This document shows, piece after piece, positions 1 to 11,522 of a stretch of 64,000 nucleotides of DNA. Made by a program: the position numbers and the translations under genes. Positions within the stretch are counted from its first letter, which is position 1. Every line of letters begins with the position of its first letter. A model generated the notes under the pieces. It was not told where the DNA came from and did not search any database. It saw only the letters and a program-made list of their open reading frames with translations. The DNA is from Glaciozyma antarctica PI12 (lineage: Eukaryota > Basidiomycota > Microbotryomycetes > Kriegeriales > Camptobasidiaceae): assembly GCA_002917775.1 (NCBI GenBank), contig KZ627149.1, positions 475,689 to 539,688 of the forward strand. Direction: 5' to 3'.

Positions 1-693
1 CCATTCGTCCTCGACCTCCCTCCCCCTCACCATCACCAACACGTCCAAAGTCCCTCGCGTCTTTACCCTCAGCGTCGATCCCGCTGAGTTCTGCTTCGCT
101 CGAACGATCTCCGAGGTCATTCTGGATCCATCGACGACGTCGGCGTTCCCCAACGTCAGCACTGAGGAGGATGAGGAGATTGATGCGATGCTACAGAAGC
201 TGGTACGTCGACGTTCGCAGCCTTCCTCTCGCACTGCTAACGTTTTTCTCGGGCTCCGCAGAAGATCAGTCGACGGAAAGGACAGCCCGACAAGGTCGTC
301 AAGTACGTCGCGCGACTCTCCGAGCTAGGAGTGGCGGTACCAGTGAGTGACGAAGTGGCGGCTGCCATCAGTCTCGACGAGGGCTCGACGGTCGCCTCCC
401 CAATCGAGTCGGACGTTCCAACGACCGAAGGCGCAGGCGAGGACGAAGTCGAATCGAAGGATCCGACCACGACGCCCGAGCCCAAGATGCGCGCGTCGTC
501 AATCACGTTTGCGCTGGAGCCCAACTCGCGTCGGGATGTCATGATCGCGTTGTTGCCGACGCCCAACCCGCTGCCGAGCGAGGAGGATGCGGGGTCGCCG
601 GCGAAGGAGGAGGAGATCTCGGGCGCGATTACGATCTACGAGAATGCGGATGCGACGGAGAAGGTGGTGGTCAAGGCGGTGATTACGCTGTAG
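1..693 (+). CDS. 3' end of an unidentified protein gene (5' end outside window)
   Basis: Two exons are visible, joined by a short intron with donor GTACGT at about 204 and acceptor CGCAG at about 261; the stop is TAG at 691-693. The visible part (about 210 residues) begins with a beta-rich stretch (LPLTITNTSKVPRVFTLSVD) followed by an acidic, proline- and serine-rich linker and a final short strand-like segment ending KAVITL. The first part resembles an immunoglobulin-like or trafficking-complex C-terminal beta domain. I considered dynactin p62 (DCTN4) and TRAPP subunits but could not match either with certainty. No catalytic motif, signal peptide or membrane segment is present in this fragment. 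Function is left open. Confidence 0.6.
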
Positions 694-948
694 CTGGAGT
701 AGGGAGCGAGGGGGGCATGGGGAAGGGAAGGAGCACGTCGTCTTTTCTGTAACAACACCGCAAAGCCATCGCAGCCTTCACATTTCTCTCTCGTTCTCTT
801 GGAAGGTACGGCGAGCTAGATCACGATCTTAGAAGGGGAGCATTTCCGCAGGTAGACACCCAACAGCTCCCAGCGAAGCCGATTTTGGGACAAGGTGGCC
901 GTCTTCTGCAGCTCGCTCGCTCTTCCCTTCTCCAACAACTTGCCCAAG

Positions 949-1875
949 ATGAACATCCGCCCCGCATCTGTACGAGCTCGAGCTACTCCTTCGTTGCCAT
1001 CACTGACTAGTGCTGGCTTGCAGGTCGACGACCTCATGGGAATGCAGAACGCCAACCTGCACAACCTCCCCGAGGTAAGCTCCCCGAATGCGTTCCCTCA
1101 CGAAGCACCACTGACCCGCACCTTGCAGAACTACGCCATGAAGTACTGTACGTACCTCTTCGTCGACCTCGCCCGCCCTGAGGGCGCAGGAGCTGACTCT
1201 CTCGCGCCCTCCCTCTCCAGACCTCTACCACGCTCTCACCTGGCCTCAGCTCTCGTTCGTCGCCGAGGATCACAAGGGTCGTATCGTGGGCTACATCCTC
1301 GCCAAGATGTGCGTGCTCCACCCGCTCAGGACGAGCGAGAATTGGGGAAGGGAGTGGAAGCTGATCTCTCGGGCGCAGGGACGAGGAGCCCTCTGATGAG
1401 CCGCACGGACACGTTACGTCTATCTCGGTGCTGAGGAACTACCGAAGGCTGGGACTGGCGAACAAGTTGATGCAGGTGTCTCGTGAGTCGCAGCGAGGAG
1501 GAGGGAGGAGCAAGTGGAGCTGATCTTGCGCGTGCGCAGAACGAGCGATGAAGACGACATTTGGGGCGGCGTATGTGAGCTTGCATGTGCGGAAAACGAA
1601 CAGGGCGGCGTTGGCGTTGTATAAGGACACGCTGGGGTTCGAGGTGGTCGAGATTGAGAGCAAGTACTGTGAGTCGCTTCGTTCTTGCTCTCTCTGTGAA
1701 GGACGACGTCGGGACGGATGAGCGAAAAGACTGCTTTACTGACTCCCGATTTAATCCTTGCCCACAGACGCCGACGGAGAGGTGCGTTCCTTTCGTCTCG
1801 GCTCGCTCGAAGGACCGAAGCTGACGTTCTCCCTTTTCCCAGGACGCCTACTCAATGCGACTCGCGATGAAGTAG
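949..1875 (+). CDS. NAA10: N-alpha-acetyltransferase catalytic subunit NAA10 (ARD1)
   Basis: Catalytic subunit of the NatA complex, which acetylates the N-termini of nascent proteins at the ribosome together with the NAA15 scaffold. The spliced protein (about 155 residues) starts MNIRPAS, a typical ARD1 start, and carries [41 protein letters not shown] and [20 protein letters not shown], i.e. the GNAT fold with the R-R-x-G-x-A acetyl-CoA loop. About eight exons; the first is only 21 nt (949-969) and is followed by GTACGA. Introns such as 1075-1128 end in TTGCAG. The last exon ends [10 protein letters not shown] then TAG at 1873-1875. Metazoan and yeast homologues often have a longer acidic tail, which is absent here. 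Identification is secure; exact internal splice sites are inferred from frame continuity. Confidence 0.93.
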
Positions 1876-2072
1876 ACTTGCCACCTGTGTATCCACTGCA
1901 TTATACCACCACCTCTAAACGGACCAGCGCGTCGCTTCTTCCCACCTCTCGCTTCGCACCCAACTCGCCACCCTCCGACTTCGCCTCAACGTATCGCTCC
2001 AGTCCAACTGCTCTCTCGCACCTGCTCTAACAAACGACCCGATATTACAGCTCCAACCCCTCCAAGCGAGTC

Positions 2073-3718
2073 TCAATGCCTCTTGCGAGACTCGTTGACG
2101 TTCCTCCTCCCACTCCCAATGACCGGCATCCCCGAGCTATCCAACCTCACCTCTCCTCCCGCTCCATTCTTCCCTCCCTTTTTCCTTCCCTTCTCCCCCC
2201 TCGCCATAGGCGCCTGCCAATCCGGGTCGTTCCACCCTCCAAACCCACCGATCGCCCCGGTCTTAGCGCGCTCCTTGAGCCCTCGTTCCCCCCTCGTCTT
2301 CTCGTCCATCACGCTCCTCAAAATAGCCCTCGTCTCCTTCCCCCTCATAATCTCCGCCGTCTTGACTCCCCTCACAAACTCCTTCTGATCCTCGCGCAAA
2401 ACGGGCTCGGCGTTGGGTCCTCCGCCCGCTTTGCCCATCTTGGGGTTCGCGAGAGAGTACCGCGTACCGCGGAGACGGTATTGGAAGTTGGCTTTGAGGT
2501 GCAGGATGTAGCCTTTGGGGTTCTCGGGCGTCGCGGTAACGTAGGTGATGGAGGTGCGGATGAGAGTGGGACCTCCGCAGGAAGGGCAGAAGCGCTTCTC
2601 GGGGTTCTTGCAAATCCTGCGAGTGGGCGAGGCGTTAGTTGTGCTTCTGAGGAGCAAGGAGGACGAATAGAACGCACTTGAAGCAGGCGTGGCAACGCAG
2701 GACCCACGTCCGGACCTCCCTCACGCGCTTCCCTCCGCTCCCAAGGACGTTGAGTCCCATCTGCAGCGCGACGTTCTGCATCGCAAAATCTCCCGTCAAG
2801 ACGGCGGCCTTCATGATGCTCTTGGGCGGCTTGGAGGGGTCGTCGGTAGGAGGAGTGAAGAGGCCTAGGTCCTTGACCTTGTGCGAAACGACGTTGTCGG
2901 GCGTGATCCACGACGAAGACGATTCGTGCGAGTCGTCCGATCCAGCGTCCGAAGCGTCGTCGTCGTCCTCTCCCTCGACATCCTCCACGTCCTCGAAGCC
3001 GTCGTCCTCGTCGACGGGGGCATCCTCGTCGGTGGCGAGAGCGGGAGAGTCGGGGGAGAGAGGTGCCGAGGTAGAGGGAGTGGGTGCAGATCCCGACGTC
3101 GACGCGACAGGCTCCTCGCTCTTCTCCTCGACCGCCTCGACCTTGAGCTCCTCAAGCGCAGGAACGAGAGACTCTGCTCCCACTTCTCCCTCGACCACCG
3201 CTTCCTCCTCCTTCTTCGGCGGGCCAGTAAGGACTTGCCCAGGCGTGTCCCGTACTCGCCAGCTTCCGTTCTCCTCCAGCTCGAGCGTAAGGCACAGCGC
3301 GAGGACCCGAATGTCGGCCAGGGAGAGAACGGCGATATCTCCAGTTTTGCGGGCGAAGGAAGTGACTGCGCAGCGTTCACTGGTTAGCACAATCACTCTT
3401 ACTTGCGTCCCTGTTCAGCTTACCCCTAGCTACGGCCTCGGCCGAAGGCTCGCGGATGATGAAGCCAGCCTTTGCGTCGCTTCCCTCTGGTGGCAGGAGC
3501 TGAAGTTCTGCTTCGCGCATGACTTCTCGACCCTTCTTGTCGCGGAGTTCGCCCACGACTTCGGGAGTTACGAGGTAGGAGAGAGCCATTCCTCGGAGGG
3601 TGGAGAGAGGGGAGGTGAGGAGAGGGGAGGAGTCGACGATGAGGTGCTTGATCCCTGGTACTTTGGTGATGGAAGGTGCCTGTGGCTTGAGAGGTGCTGT
3701 CGGTTGAGTTGGATCCAT
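2073..3718 (-). CDS. NOB1: 20S pre-rRNA D-site endonuclease NOB1
   Basis: PIN-domain nuclease that makes the final cytoplasmic cut at the 3' end of 18S rRNA in pre-40S particles. The N-terminal PIN half carries acidic candidates in HLIVDSSPLL, VVGELRDKK, SLADIRVLAL and VLTGDFAMQN. A long acidic low-complexity insert (rich in E, D, S) separates the last PIN strand, a usual feature of NOB1. The zinc ribbon is CHACFK...FCPSCGG, split by an intron at about 2615-2677, followed by the conserved basic tail region (YRLRGTRYSLANPKMGKAGG). A second intron lies at about 3366-3424. Start MDPTQPTAPLKP at 3718 is chosen because it is the first ATG shortly before the PIN domain; the frame is open further upstream. 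Divergent from LEU2 with about 470 bp between starts. Confidence 0.93.
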
Positions 3719-4187
3719 GCTAGGCTGAGTCTGGCTGTTGCCTTGTGTGTTGCTGTCGTTTGCTGGAGCAACCGCTCTCCTCGCAAAAAAACTCCAGGCC
3801 AAGTTGAGCGTGGGAAAGTTGAGCCTCGAAGGCGACAGCGCGCTAGAGGGGAGCCGACTCTCGTCCTCACCCAACTCGAACTTCAACTCGACTCTTCTCT
3901 TGGAACGAAGGTGAGCCTCGCTTGACTGCACGCGCTCGGCGTCAAGGCGATGGACTTTGCGAAGAGGGATCAGCCTGGCCGCGGCCGTCAGTCTCGCCGG
4001 AAGGAACAGGATGCCGCGACGACGACGGGAGATGCTGCTGGACTGGCATGGAAGGGAGCAGAGGGGAAGCAGGAACGGCAGCATTCTCAAGGAGGGAGAA
4101 CAGCTTCGAAGAGGGGTCGCGACGCGCAGAGGTGCTGGTGGGGCAGCTGCTGATCTCGTATCTTTCTCTCCTCGCAGGACCTCTCAA

Positions 4188-5489
<1,302 letters not shown>

Positions 5490-5908
5490 AGCGGCGGTAC
5501 TGCCCTTGCAAAAAGAGCTCGCCGTGCTCGTTTATCAGTGCTCCGTGGTCGTGTGCTCCGGAGGCCGGAATGACCTGGTGATTGCCTCTTTCTTGTCTAG
5601 CGCTGTACAAGGCAAATGGACGAACTCGTACTGTCGAACAACGAGAGCGTTGTCGGCAGCGAGAAAGAGGTCCAAGACCGCGCCGGGCGCACCTGGACTT
5701 CTCCTTCGACCACGCCACACACCAGCTCCCCGCCCCCCAAGGCGGAGGCGCTTCTGCCCCAGCAACCAACCCAAGCTCTCAAGCATCATGCTCTGAAGCA
5801 AGCACCACCGCCTCGCGCCCTCGCCACAAACCCAGTCCGACTAGTTTCCCCCAGCTCCGACTCCTCACGAAGGCCCCCGACTCGCCCCTCGCAGCCTACG
5901 CTCCCGCG
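5490..5908. other. Intergenic region LEU2 / phosphatase gene
   Basis: LEU2 3'UTR plus promoter of the downstream phosphatase gene. The phosphatase reading frame is open without stop back to about 5582 and contains another in-frame ATG there, so the true N-terminus could be longer than annotated. I see no RNA gene or repeat. Confidence 0.5.
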
Positions 5909-7303
5909 ATGGATCGCATCCTCCGCATTCCAACTCGAGCGGCAACGCTAGAGCAGGAGCAGCAGCCGCCGGCCCCTCCGACCTCTCCTCCCCCTCTCTT
6001 CCTCCAACGCCTCTGTGCCGACTACGCGCGCCAACTCCGACGCTCTCAAGGCGACCCTCCTCCCCACCCTCCTCTCCCAGAATCAAGCAGCGCAACTCCC
6101 TCCTCCTCCGTTCCGAGCAGCTACACCGGAACCGACTACTCTGGCTCGTCGAGCTCGAGCTCGAACGGCGCTTCGGTCGTCTCTTCAGCCATTTATGCAC
6201 TCTCTCCTCCGCCTTTCCCTATCCCTCGGTCGCTGGGAGATCCGAGCGGGGAGGGCAAGGCGCTTTCAATAGGGTCGACGACCCCCGTCTCGTTCACGCC
6301 TAATAGGCGACTCGAGGATGTGTATGCTCCGCCGAAGGAGATCGTACCGGAGGACGACCTGTTGCCGCCGGAGAACTTTGCGATGGTCACTTCGTTTGTG
6401 TATAGGAGCAGCTTTCCGAAGAGGAAGCATTTCCCGTTCCTCAAGTCGCTGGGACTCAAGAGCGTCCTGTGAGTTTGTGGAAGGGAGAGGAATGGGCGGG
6501 AGCTGAGATTGGGGTGGCGCAGGACGTTGATTCTGGAGGATTACCCCGAGCAGAATTTGGAATTCCTTGAGAAGGAGGGAATCAAGTACGGTGCCTGCTC
6601 GCTCTCGCTCAAGGATACTCGCTGACGTGCGTTCATCGTCGCAGGTTCTTCCAGTTTGGGATTCCAGGCAACAAGGTACTTTGCCCTTTCTCCTGGCCTT
6701 GTGTGCTCTCTTGGAGCTGCCGCTAATCGCGTTTCGGCGTCTTCCCTCCCTCCAGGAACCTTTCGTTCAAAGTGAGTCTTCGTTTCCGTTCTTACTACAG
6801 CTGTGGAAGCTCGCGTAGACGACTAACCCCACCTTACTCTTCGCAGTCCCCGACGAGAAGATCGTCGCAGCTCTCGCCATCATCCTCGACGTGCGAAATC
6901 ACCCCATGCTAGTCCACTGCAACAAGGGCAAGGTACGTCTTCCCTCTCCCGTCACAGCCTCATCAGCTCATCTATCCCATAGCATCGAACAGGCTGCCTC
7001 GTCGGCTGCCTTCGCAAAGTTCAGCAATGGTCCCTCACGGCCATCTTCGACGAGTATCGCCGGTATTCGTTCCCTAAATCACGCAGCATGGATCAGCAGT
7101 ATATAGAAGCATTCAACGGCGTGCGTCCTTCTCCCCTCTCCCTCCTATGCCAAAAACTGACGGCGTTGTTCGCAGCTCGAGGAGGTTAGTTTCGCGCGCT
7201 CGGTCTCGCAGTTGAGTTGATTCTGACGCTCTGATCGCAGGTTTGGGAAGCGGTCGACGCGCGGTATCTCCCGCCATGGGCACTTGGAGCCACTGGAATG
7301 TGA
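5909..7303 (+). CDS. Putative tyrosine/inositol-pyrophosphate phosphatase of the SIW14/OCA family
   Basis: Atypical dual-specificity phosphatase of the Siw14/Oca1 group, whose founding member hydrolyses inositol pyrophosphates. The N-terminal ~130 residues are P/S-rich and probably disordered. The catalytic domain begins at PENFAMVTSFVYRSSFPKRKH, then FLKSLGLKSVLTLILEDYPE and FFQFGIPGNKEPF. The P-loop is MLVHCNKGKHRTGCLVGCLRK, a complete HC(x)5R signature split by an intron after GKG (about 6933-6989). C-terminal helices end in WALGATGM then TGA at 7301-7303. About seven short introns. The start at 5909 (MDRILRIP) is the ATG nearest the domain; an upstream in-frame ATG at 5582 cannot be excluded. 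Which OCA paralogue it is cannot be decided by eye. Confidence 0.85.
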
Positions 7304-7738
7304 AAGAGTGTAGCGATAGACTCGAGCTGGCGATTTGGAGCGAGGAGCGATCGAGATGCAGCTGTTCGTCGAAGGATTATCACGTTATCTTTTCCCCTCT
7401 ATTCCTTTTGTACACCATGCATTGCACGTCTCCTTTCCCTGGTTAACGAGCAGAGCTGCGAAGGAGCGGGGAGAGGGAGGAGACGCGAGAGGTGTCGCGA
7501 AGTTCGCTTTGGTCACGACGAGTGCTGCTAGGCAGGAGCAGCGAGCCTGAGAGCTGGAAGTAGAGGGCGAGCGGGGAATCCGTGCGAGCAGGAGTAGGGC
7601 GCAGAAAGCAGAGCAGGACCGAAGTAGGCGCAGCGAGTTGAGCGAAAGAATTACGTCCTCCTTTCGCATCAACCTCGAACTTCGTCTCCCACATCCCTCC
7701 CCAGTTCCATACCCCGTCCTCGTGCGCTCGAGTTCCTG
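7304..7738. other. Convergent intergenic region, phosphatase / AIM19
   Basis: Shared 3' region of two convergent genes. Several short open frames occur on both strands but none shows conserved motifs, introns with proper branch sites, or plausible starts. I see no RNA gene. Confidence 0.5.
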
Positions 7739-8336
7739 CTATGAATTGACAAAGTACTCGACGCCGTACAAAACCGCGTTCGCGGCCATCGCCGACGAGA
7801 GTAATATTGGCGCAGGTCTCCGCGATACGAGCGCCTTCTTCCCGTGCAAGAAGAGGTAGGTGAGGCTCCACGCTAGCAAGAAGGCAAAGAGAGACGTTAG
7901 CTGTGCCCTCCGAACGACCGCACGTCCTCCGCCTCACCTGTCGTCGTTCCAGCTCCGTTCAGAGGGTCTCCGGCGTGGATCATGTAGCTGCGATAGCCCA
8001 GTAAGATCAGCTGCGTTCCCCCTTCCTGTACCCTTGCTTAGACGCACCCTGAACCTCCAAAGATCATCGCGAAGAGGGGGAGCTGGACGAGGTGAGGGAA
8101 GCCAAGGGGGAGCTTGACGGTCGGAGGAACGGCGGCGAGGCTTCAGGAGCAGTATTAGCTTGTACGACCACAGCACAAGGAAGCGTGGCGAGACGGAGGA
8201 CGCACAGAAGGGCAGAGGCAGTCCATGCTGGGTAGGGTGTTCGAGCTACGCGGCTGAAGACGTTGTCGTTCTTGGGCGGAGGTGCAGGGATGAGGAGAGT
8301 TGCTGAAGGAGCTGCTGGGTGAGGTATTGAGGCCAT
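7739..8336 (-). CDS. AIM19: AIM19-like mitochondrial membrane protein
   Basis: Small conserved fungal protein; the yeast homologue is a mitochondrial membrane protein whose loss alters mitochondrial inheritance; molecular role unknown. The spliced product (about 135 residues) contains the family hallmarks RTPYPAWTASALLL near the N-terminus, then a hydrophobic segment (LPLFAMIFGGSGYMIHAGD), NGAGTTTAWSLTYLFLHGKK and LLSSAMAANAVLYG at the C-terminus. These align in order with yeast AIM19 (TPYPA, NGAGFIATWSALYL, LSSVSLANAVLYG), recalled from memory. Three introns: GTGCGTCC at about 8204, GTGCGTCTAAG at about 8050 with ATCGCAG, and GTGAGG at about 7938 with TTGCTAG. Start MASIPHP at 8336. It lies head to head with the lipoate ligase gene, 104 bp apart. 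Confidence 0.85.
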
Positions 8337-8440
8337 TGGAGGGTATCGGGGGGGTGGAAGGAGGTCAAGAGCAACTCCGCTTCCGACGGCGCTCTTTGTT
8401 CTCCGACTCTCACCTCGCCGCGTTTGACTCTCCTGCTTTG

Positions 8441-10043
8441 ATGATCTCTCTGCTGCCAAGCTTAGCTCGGACGACCCGCGCACGCTGGGGAGAACGCGCG
8501 GCGCTCGTACGCCCCACTGCTCCTGCTTTCTCGTCCCGCCGATTCGTCGCCACGGCACCAACGACTCCGAAGTGCTCAAGTGCGTAAGACCTCTGTGGCT
8601 CAGATCGAGCTGATGCCGGCTTCATCAGCCTGCTATCTACGTATCGAACTCGGACGATCCCTTCTTCAACCTCGCTTTCGAGGACTGGTGAGCCTGCTTC
8701 CTCTTTCGCTTCGCACGCGCTGACCCTTTGATCACAGGCTCTTCCGGAAAACAGATCCACGCCAAATCATCCTTTACATGTATCAGAATAGGCCGAGCGT
8801 TATTATTGGCCGGAATCAGGTGCGTGGAGCGAGCTGTTGGTGATGAGGCCGCGCTGATTTGGGATCGCAGAACCCCTGGAAGGAGATCAACCTGCATCGA
8901 CTAAAGGATCTCGACATTCCTTTCGTGCGGAGGAAAAGTGGCGGGGGTACAGTTTACCACGTAGGTCCTCGTCTCTATGCCGCGAGGTGCGCGCTCACGC
9001 GACCCCTTCGTAGGACCTTGGGAACACCAACTACTGCGTCTATGTTCCTCGGTTGGAGTTTGAGCGAAAAACGAACGCTGCGATGGTCGCTCGAGCTCTC
9101 AACAGCCTGAGAATCCCTGCGTTCGTCAACGAGCGGAACGACATTTGTGTCGGTGATTTCAAGATGAGTTCTCGCTCGGCGCTTCGACGCGTGCTGGAGC
9201 TGACGAAAGGGGTGGAACTTACGTCTCAGGATCCGCTTTTAAGCTCGTCAACGCACGGGCGTATCATCATGGGACGATGCTGATCGACGCAAAGCTGGAC
9301 GATCTGCGAGGGTTGCTCGGCAACACGAAGGTGAGCTGGCTCGCTACTCGCCACTTACATCGCTGACCGCATCGCACTGGCAGGAAAGGATGGTCACAAA
9401 GGGCGTGGCGTCAGTTCCGTCTGCAGTCAAGAACTTGCGGGAGTCGAGTGCCACCATCGACCACAACCAGTTCTGCGAGGCGGTTTCGAGCGAGTTTGTC
9501 AAGCTGTATGGCGGAGATGGGGTTGTGCAGGTGCGTTCATCCTTATTATTCTGCGCTCTCTCTCTGATCTTGTGTTGCAGCGAGTGGATGAGAGCGAGCT
9601 GGGGAGGAAGGAGTACGTTCGCGAGGTGCACGCGGAATTGAAGGTGTGCTGTTTTTTGCTCAAACGTCGGTCGGACCTGACTCAGGTTATGCTATAGACT
9701 TGGGATTGGATGTACGGTCAGACTCCTGAATTTACGCACGACCTCACTGGCTCTTTCGATGAAGGCGATGTCGTGAGTCGGTTGCGAAGCTCAAAAATGG
9801 CCTCAATTGACGCTTTGCCTGCAGACCTTCAACCTCAAATCACGGCACGCTCTTATTACCCACGCTGATGTGGACGTCTACCCAGGCACTTCCCTGAGCA
9901 AACAGGCTTCGCGGCTGGCGGAGGCGCTGGTGGGAGATCGGTACGGCTCGCTAGAACTCGCTGAGGAGTCGGTTCTCCAGGCTGGACCTGGTGAACAGGA
10001 AGACTTTCGGATACTCGTAGACTGGTTAAAGCGAGAAATGTAG
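8441..10043 (+). CDS. AIM22: Mitochondrial lipoate-protein ligase A family protein
   Basis: LplA/Aim22-type enzyme that transfers lipoyl or octanoyl groups to lipoyl domains of mitochondrial 2-oxoacid dehydrogenases and the glycine cleavage H protein. The first ~45 residues are rich in R, S, T and A with few acids, fitting a mitochondrial presequence (MISLLPSLARTTRARWGE). The catalytic domain shows SNDDPFFNLAFEDWLF, RPSVIIGRNQNPWKEIN, VRRKSGGGTVYHDLGN and NERNDICVGDFK, then KVSGSAFK, RAYHHGTMLIDAKLD and TKGVASVPSAVKNL. The lysine and glycine of KVSGSA are active-site residues in bacterial LplA. That motif is only obtained if 9164-9222 is removed as an AT-AC intron (separate entry). The C-terminal part (WDWMYGQTPEF, ending DWLKREM) matches the LplA accessory domain. 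About ten introns. Confidence 0.92.
9164..9222 (+). other. Apparent U2-type AT-AC intron in the lipoate ligase gene
   Basis: The exon ends ...GGTGATTTCAAG at 9163 and the intron reads ATGAGTTCTCG...CTGAC...GGAACTTAC. Removing 59 nt joins AAG to GTCTCAGGATCC and gives FK-VSGSAFK in frame, the exact LplA active-site consensus. The 5' end is GTGAGT with G1 changed to A, not the U12 consensus ATATCCTT, and the branch site CTGAC (9200-9204) lies 19 nt before the end, as in other introns here. The only GT-AG alternative (GTTCTC at 9168 to CAG) would give K-M-R-SAFK and lose the conserved glycine. Confidence 0.7.
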
Positions 10044-10486
10044 CGCCCTTTGAACCAAAAAAACGGGAGGGAGCGAGGATCGAAGTCGACAAGTTGAGAT
10101 GCTACTTTTGAGATTGTAGTACAGAGCCGCTTCTTCAGGGCAGAATTCTCTGGGCTTGGGGTTGCCCCTTCGTCGTCGTTACTTACTCTTCCACTACGTA
10201 AGGCTCGCTCCCCAGCACGTACGAACAGACCGCCACCGCCTGCCGACTCTCCAGCACGACCGCTCGTTTCGATCCAGGGACGGAGGAGGGAGGAGGAATT
10301 GCTCGATGGGAGTTGGGGGAACCCCGTGCGGGCTGGAGGGGAGGGCGTGGAGGAGGGCAGGGACAAGACCAGGGAGTGGGGGGAGAAAGCGCGGGAGAGG
10401 GCGTGCAGGGAGGGCTCGTTGGGGACAGGCCAAGTGCTACCGGGAGGACGAAACGCTGACCTTGTGCCCTCGCTCGCAGTTCCACC
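10044..10486 (+). promoter_or_regulatory. RPS11 upstream region
   Basis: Contains the lipoate ligase 3'UTR, the RPS11 promoter (about 10050-10180) and most of an RPS11 5'UTR intron. A pyrimidine-rich stretch (TTACTCTTCC) immediately before the presumed first exon end resembles ribosomal-protein transcription start regions. No TATA box is obvious. Confidence 0.45.
10198..10479 (+). other. Probable 5'UTR intron of RPS11
   Basis: Donor GTAAGG at 10198, branch-like CGCTGAC at 10453-10459 and acceptor CGCTCGCAG at 10471-10479, only seven bases before the ATG (TTCCACC-ATG). At 282 nt it is far longer than the coding-region introns. Long leader introns are common in fungal ribosomal-protein genes; the call rests on splice-signal quality alone. 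Confidence 0.65.
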
Positions 10487-11190
10487 ATGGCTGAGCAGAT
10501 TGAGAAGTCGTTCCAGAAGCAGCCCCTCTTCCACAACACCAAGTTCGCCACCACCTCGAAGAAGGTCGGAGGAAAGGACCGCCGCTGGCACAAGGATGTC
10601 GGACTTGGGTTCAAGGTGCGTGCGAGGAGTGGCGCGAGGGGAGGGGACGGCAGCTGATGGGTTATGGCGGTACGCAGACTCCCAAGGAGGCCATCAACGG
10701 TACCTACATCGACAAGAAGTGCCCCTTCACTGGAGAGGTCTCGATCCGTGGCCGCATCCTCACTGGAAAGGTCGTCTCCGCCAAGATGCTCCGTACCGTC
10801 ATCATCCGCCGGGAATGTGAGGAGAGATTCGTTTTGAGGGTCGTGCGGAAGGAGAGCTGACGGGGAGACTATGCTCGCAGACCTCCACTACGTCCCCAAG
10901 TACAACCGTTACGAGAAGAGGTGCGCTGTCCTTCCCACGCGGCGCTGGAGCTCAGCTAACGTTCGTTTGCTCTTCCCAGGCACAAGAACCTTGCCGCCCA
11001 CTGCTCTCCCGCTTTCCGTGTTGAGGTCGGAGACAACGTGACTGTCGGACAGTGCCGCCCCCTTTCCAAGACCGTTCGGTGCGTTCAGCTACGCTCGCTT
11101 CGTCCGGTTCCTGAGCTGACTCGGCTCTCTTGCAGCTTCAACGTGCTGCGCGTGTCGAAGGCGAAGGCGAAGGCGTTCATCAAGTTCTAA
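10487..11190 (+). CDS. RPS11: 40S ribosomal protein uS17 (RPS11)
   Basis: Small-subunit ribosomal protein uS17. Start [12 protein letters not shown]; then [10 protein letters not shown], the eukaryote-specific segment [72 protein letters not shown] and the S17 signature [20 protein letters not shown], ending AKAFIKF then TAA at 11188-11190. About 155 residues, the normal length. Coding introns at about 10615-10674, 10816-10881 (GTGAGG...CTCGCAG), 10921-10979 and 11078-11136. The strong Kozak-like context (TCCACCATGG) and leader intron fit high expression. Confidence 0.96.
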
Positions 11191-11522
11191 AGGGATTTGA
11201 ATGGATGGAGCGGAGAGGAGGGGAGAGAGGTGGTCGTGGAGGGGTCTAGGCGCTCTGCAACCATGCTGCATGTCTGAACGCTGTGCTGCTGCTCGTGTTG
11301 GAAGGGCGAAGCTCTGATCTCGAGGAGACACACGGGCGGAGAGCGGGCGGAGACAAGTTCGTGTTTCGGCGCCGGGTCCCTCTTCCCTCCCTCCTCAACG
11401 CCTCGACGCCTCGACCACAGCTGCGGCTCCGACACTCGTGGGCTGACAGCGGCACCAGTCTTTCCTACCTAAGACGCCCTCACCCTTCGTGCTCGCCTCG
11501 GTCCCTCGTATTCTGCGCTGGC
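11191..11522. other. Intergenic region RPS11 / zinc-finger gene
   Basis: RPS11 3'UTR and promoter of the next gene. No conserved coding segment, repeat or RNA fold was recognised by eye. Confidence 0.45.

Noticed and set aside
1-693. Naming the first gene as dynactin p62 or a TRAPP subunit
   Set aside because: Only a weak beta-domain resemblance; no family motif could be confirmed.
9168-9228. GT-AG intron in the lipoate ligase as an alternative to AT-AC
   Set aside because: In frame, but replaces the conserved KVSGSAFK by KMRSAFK and uses a weak donor; kept only as the competing hypothesis.
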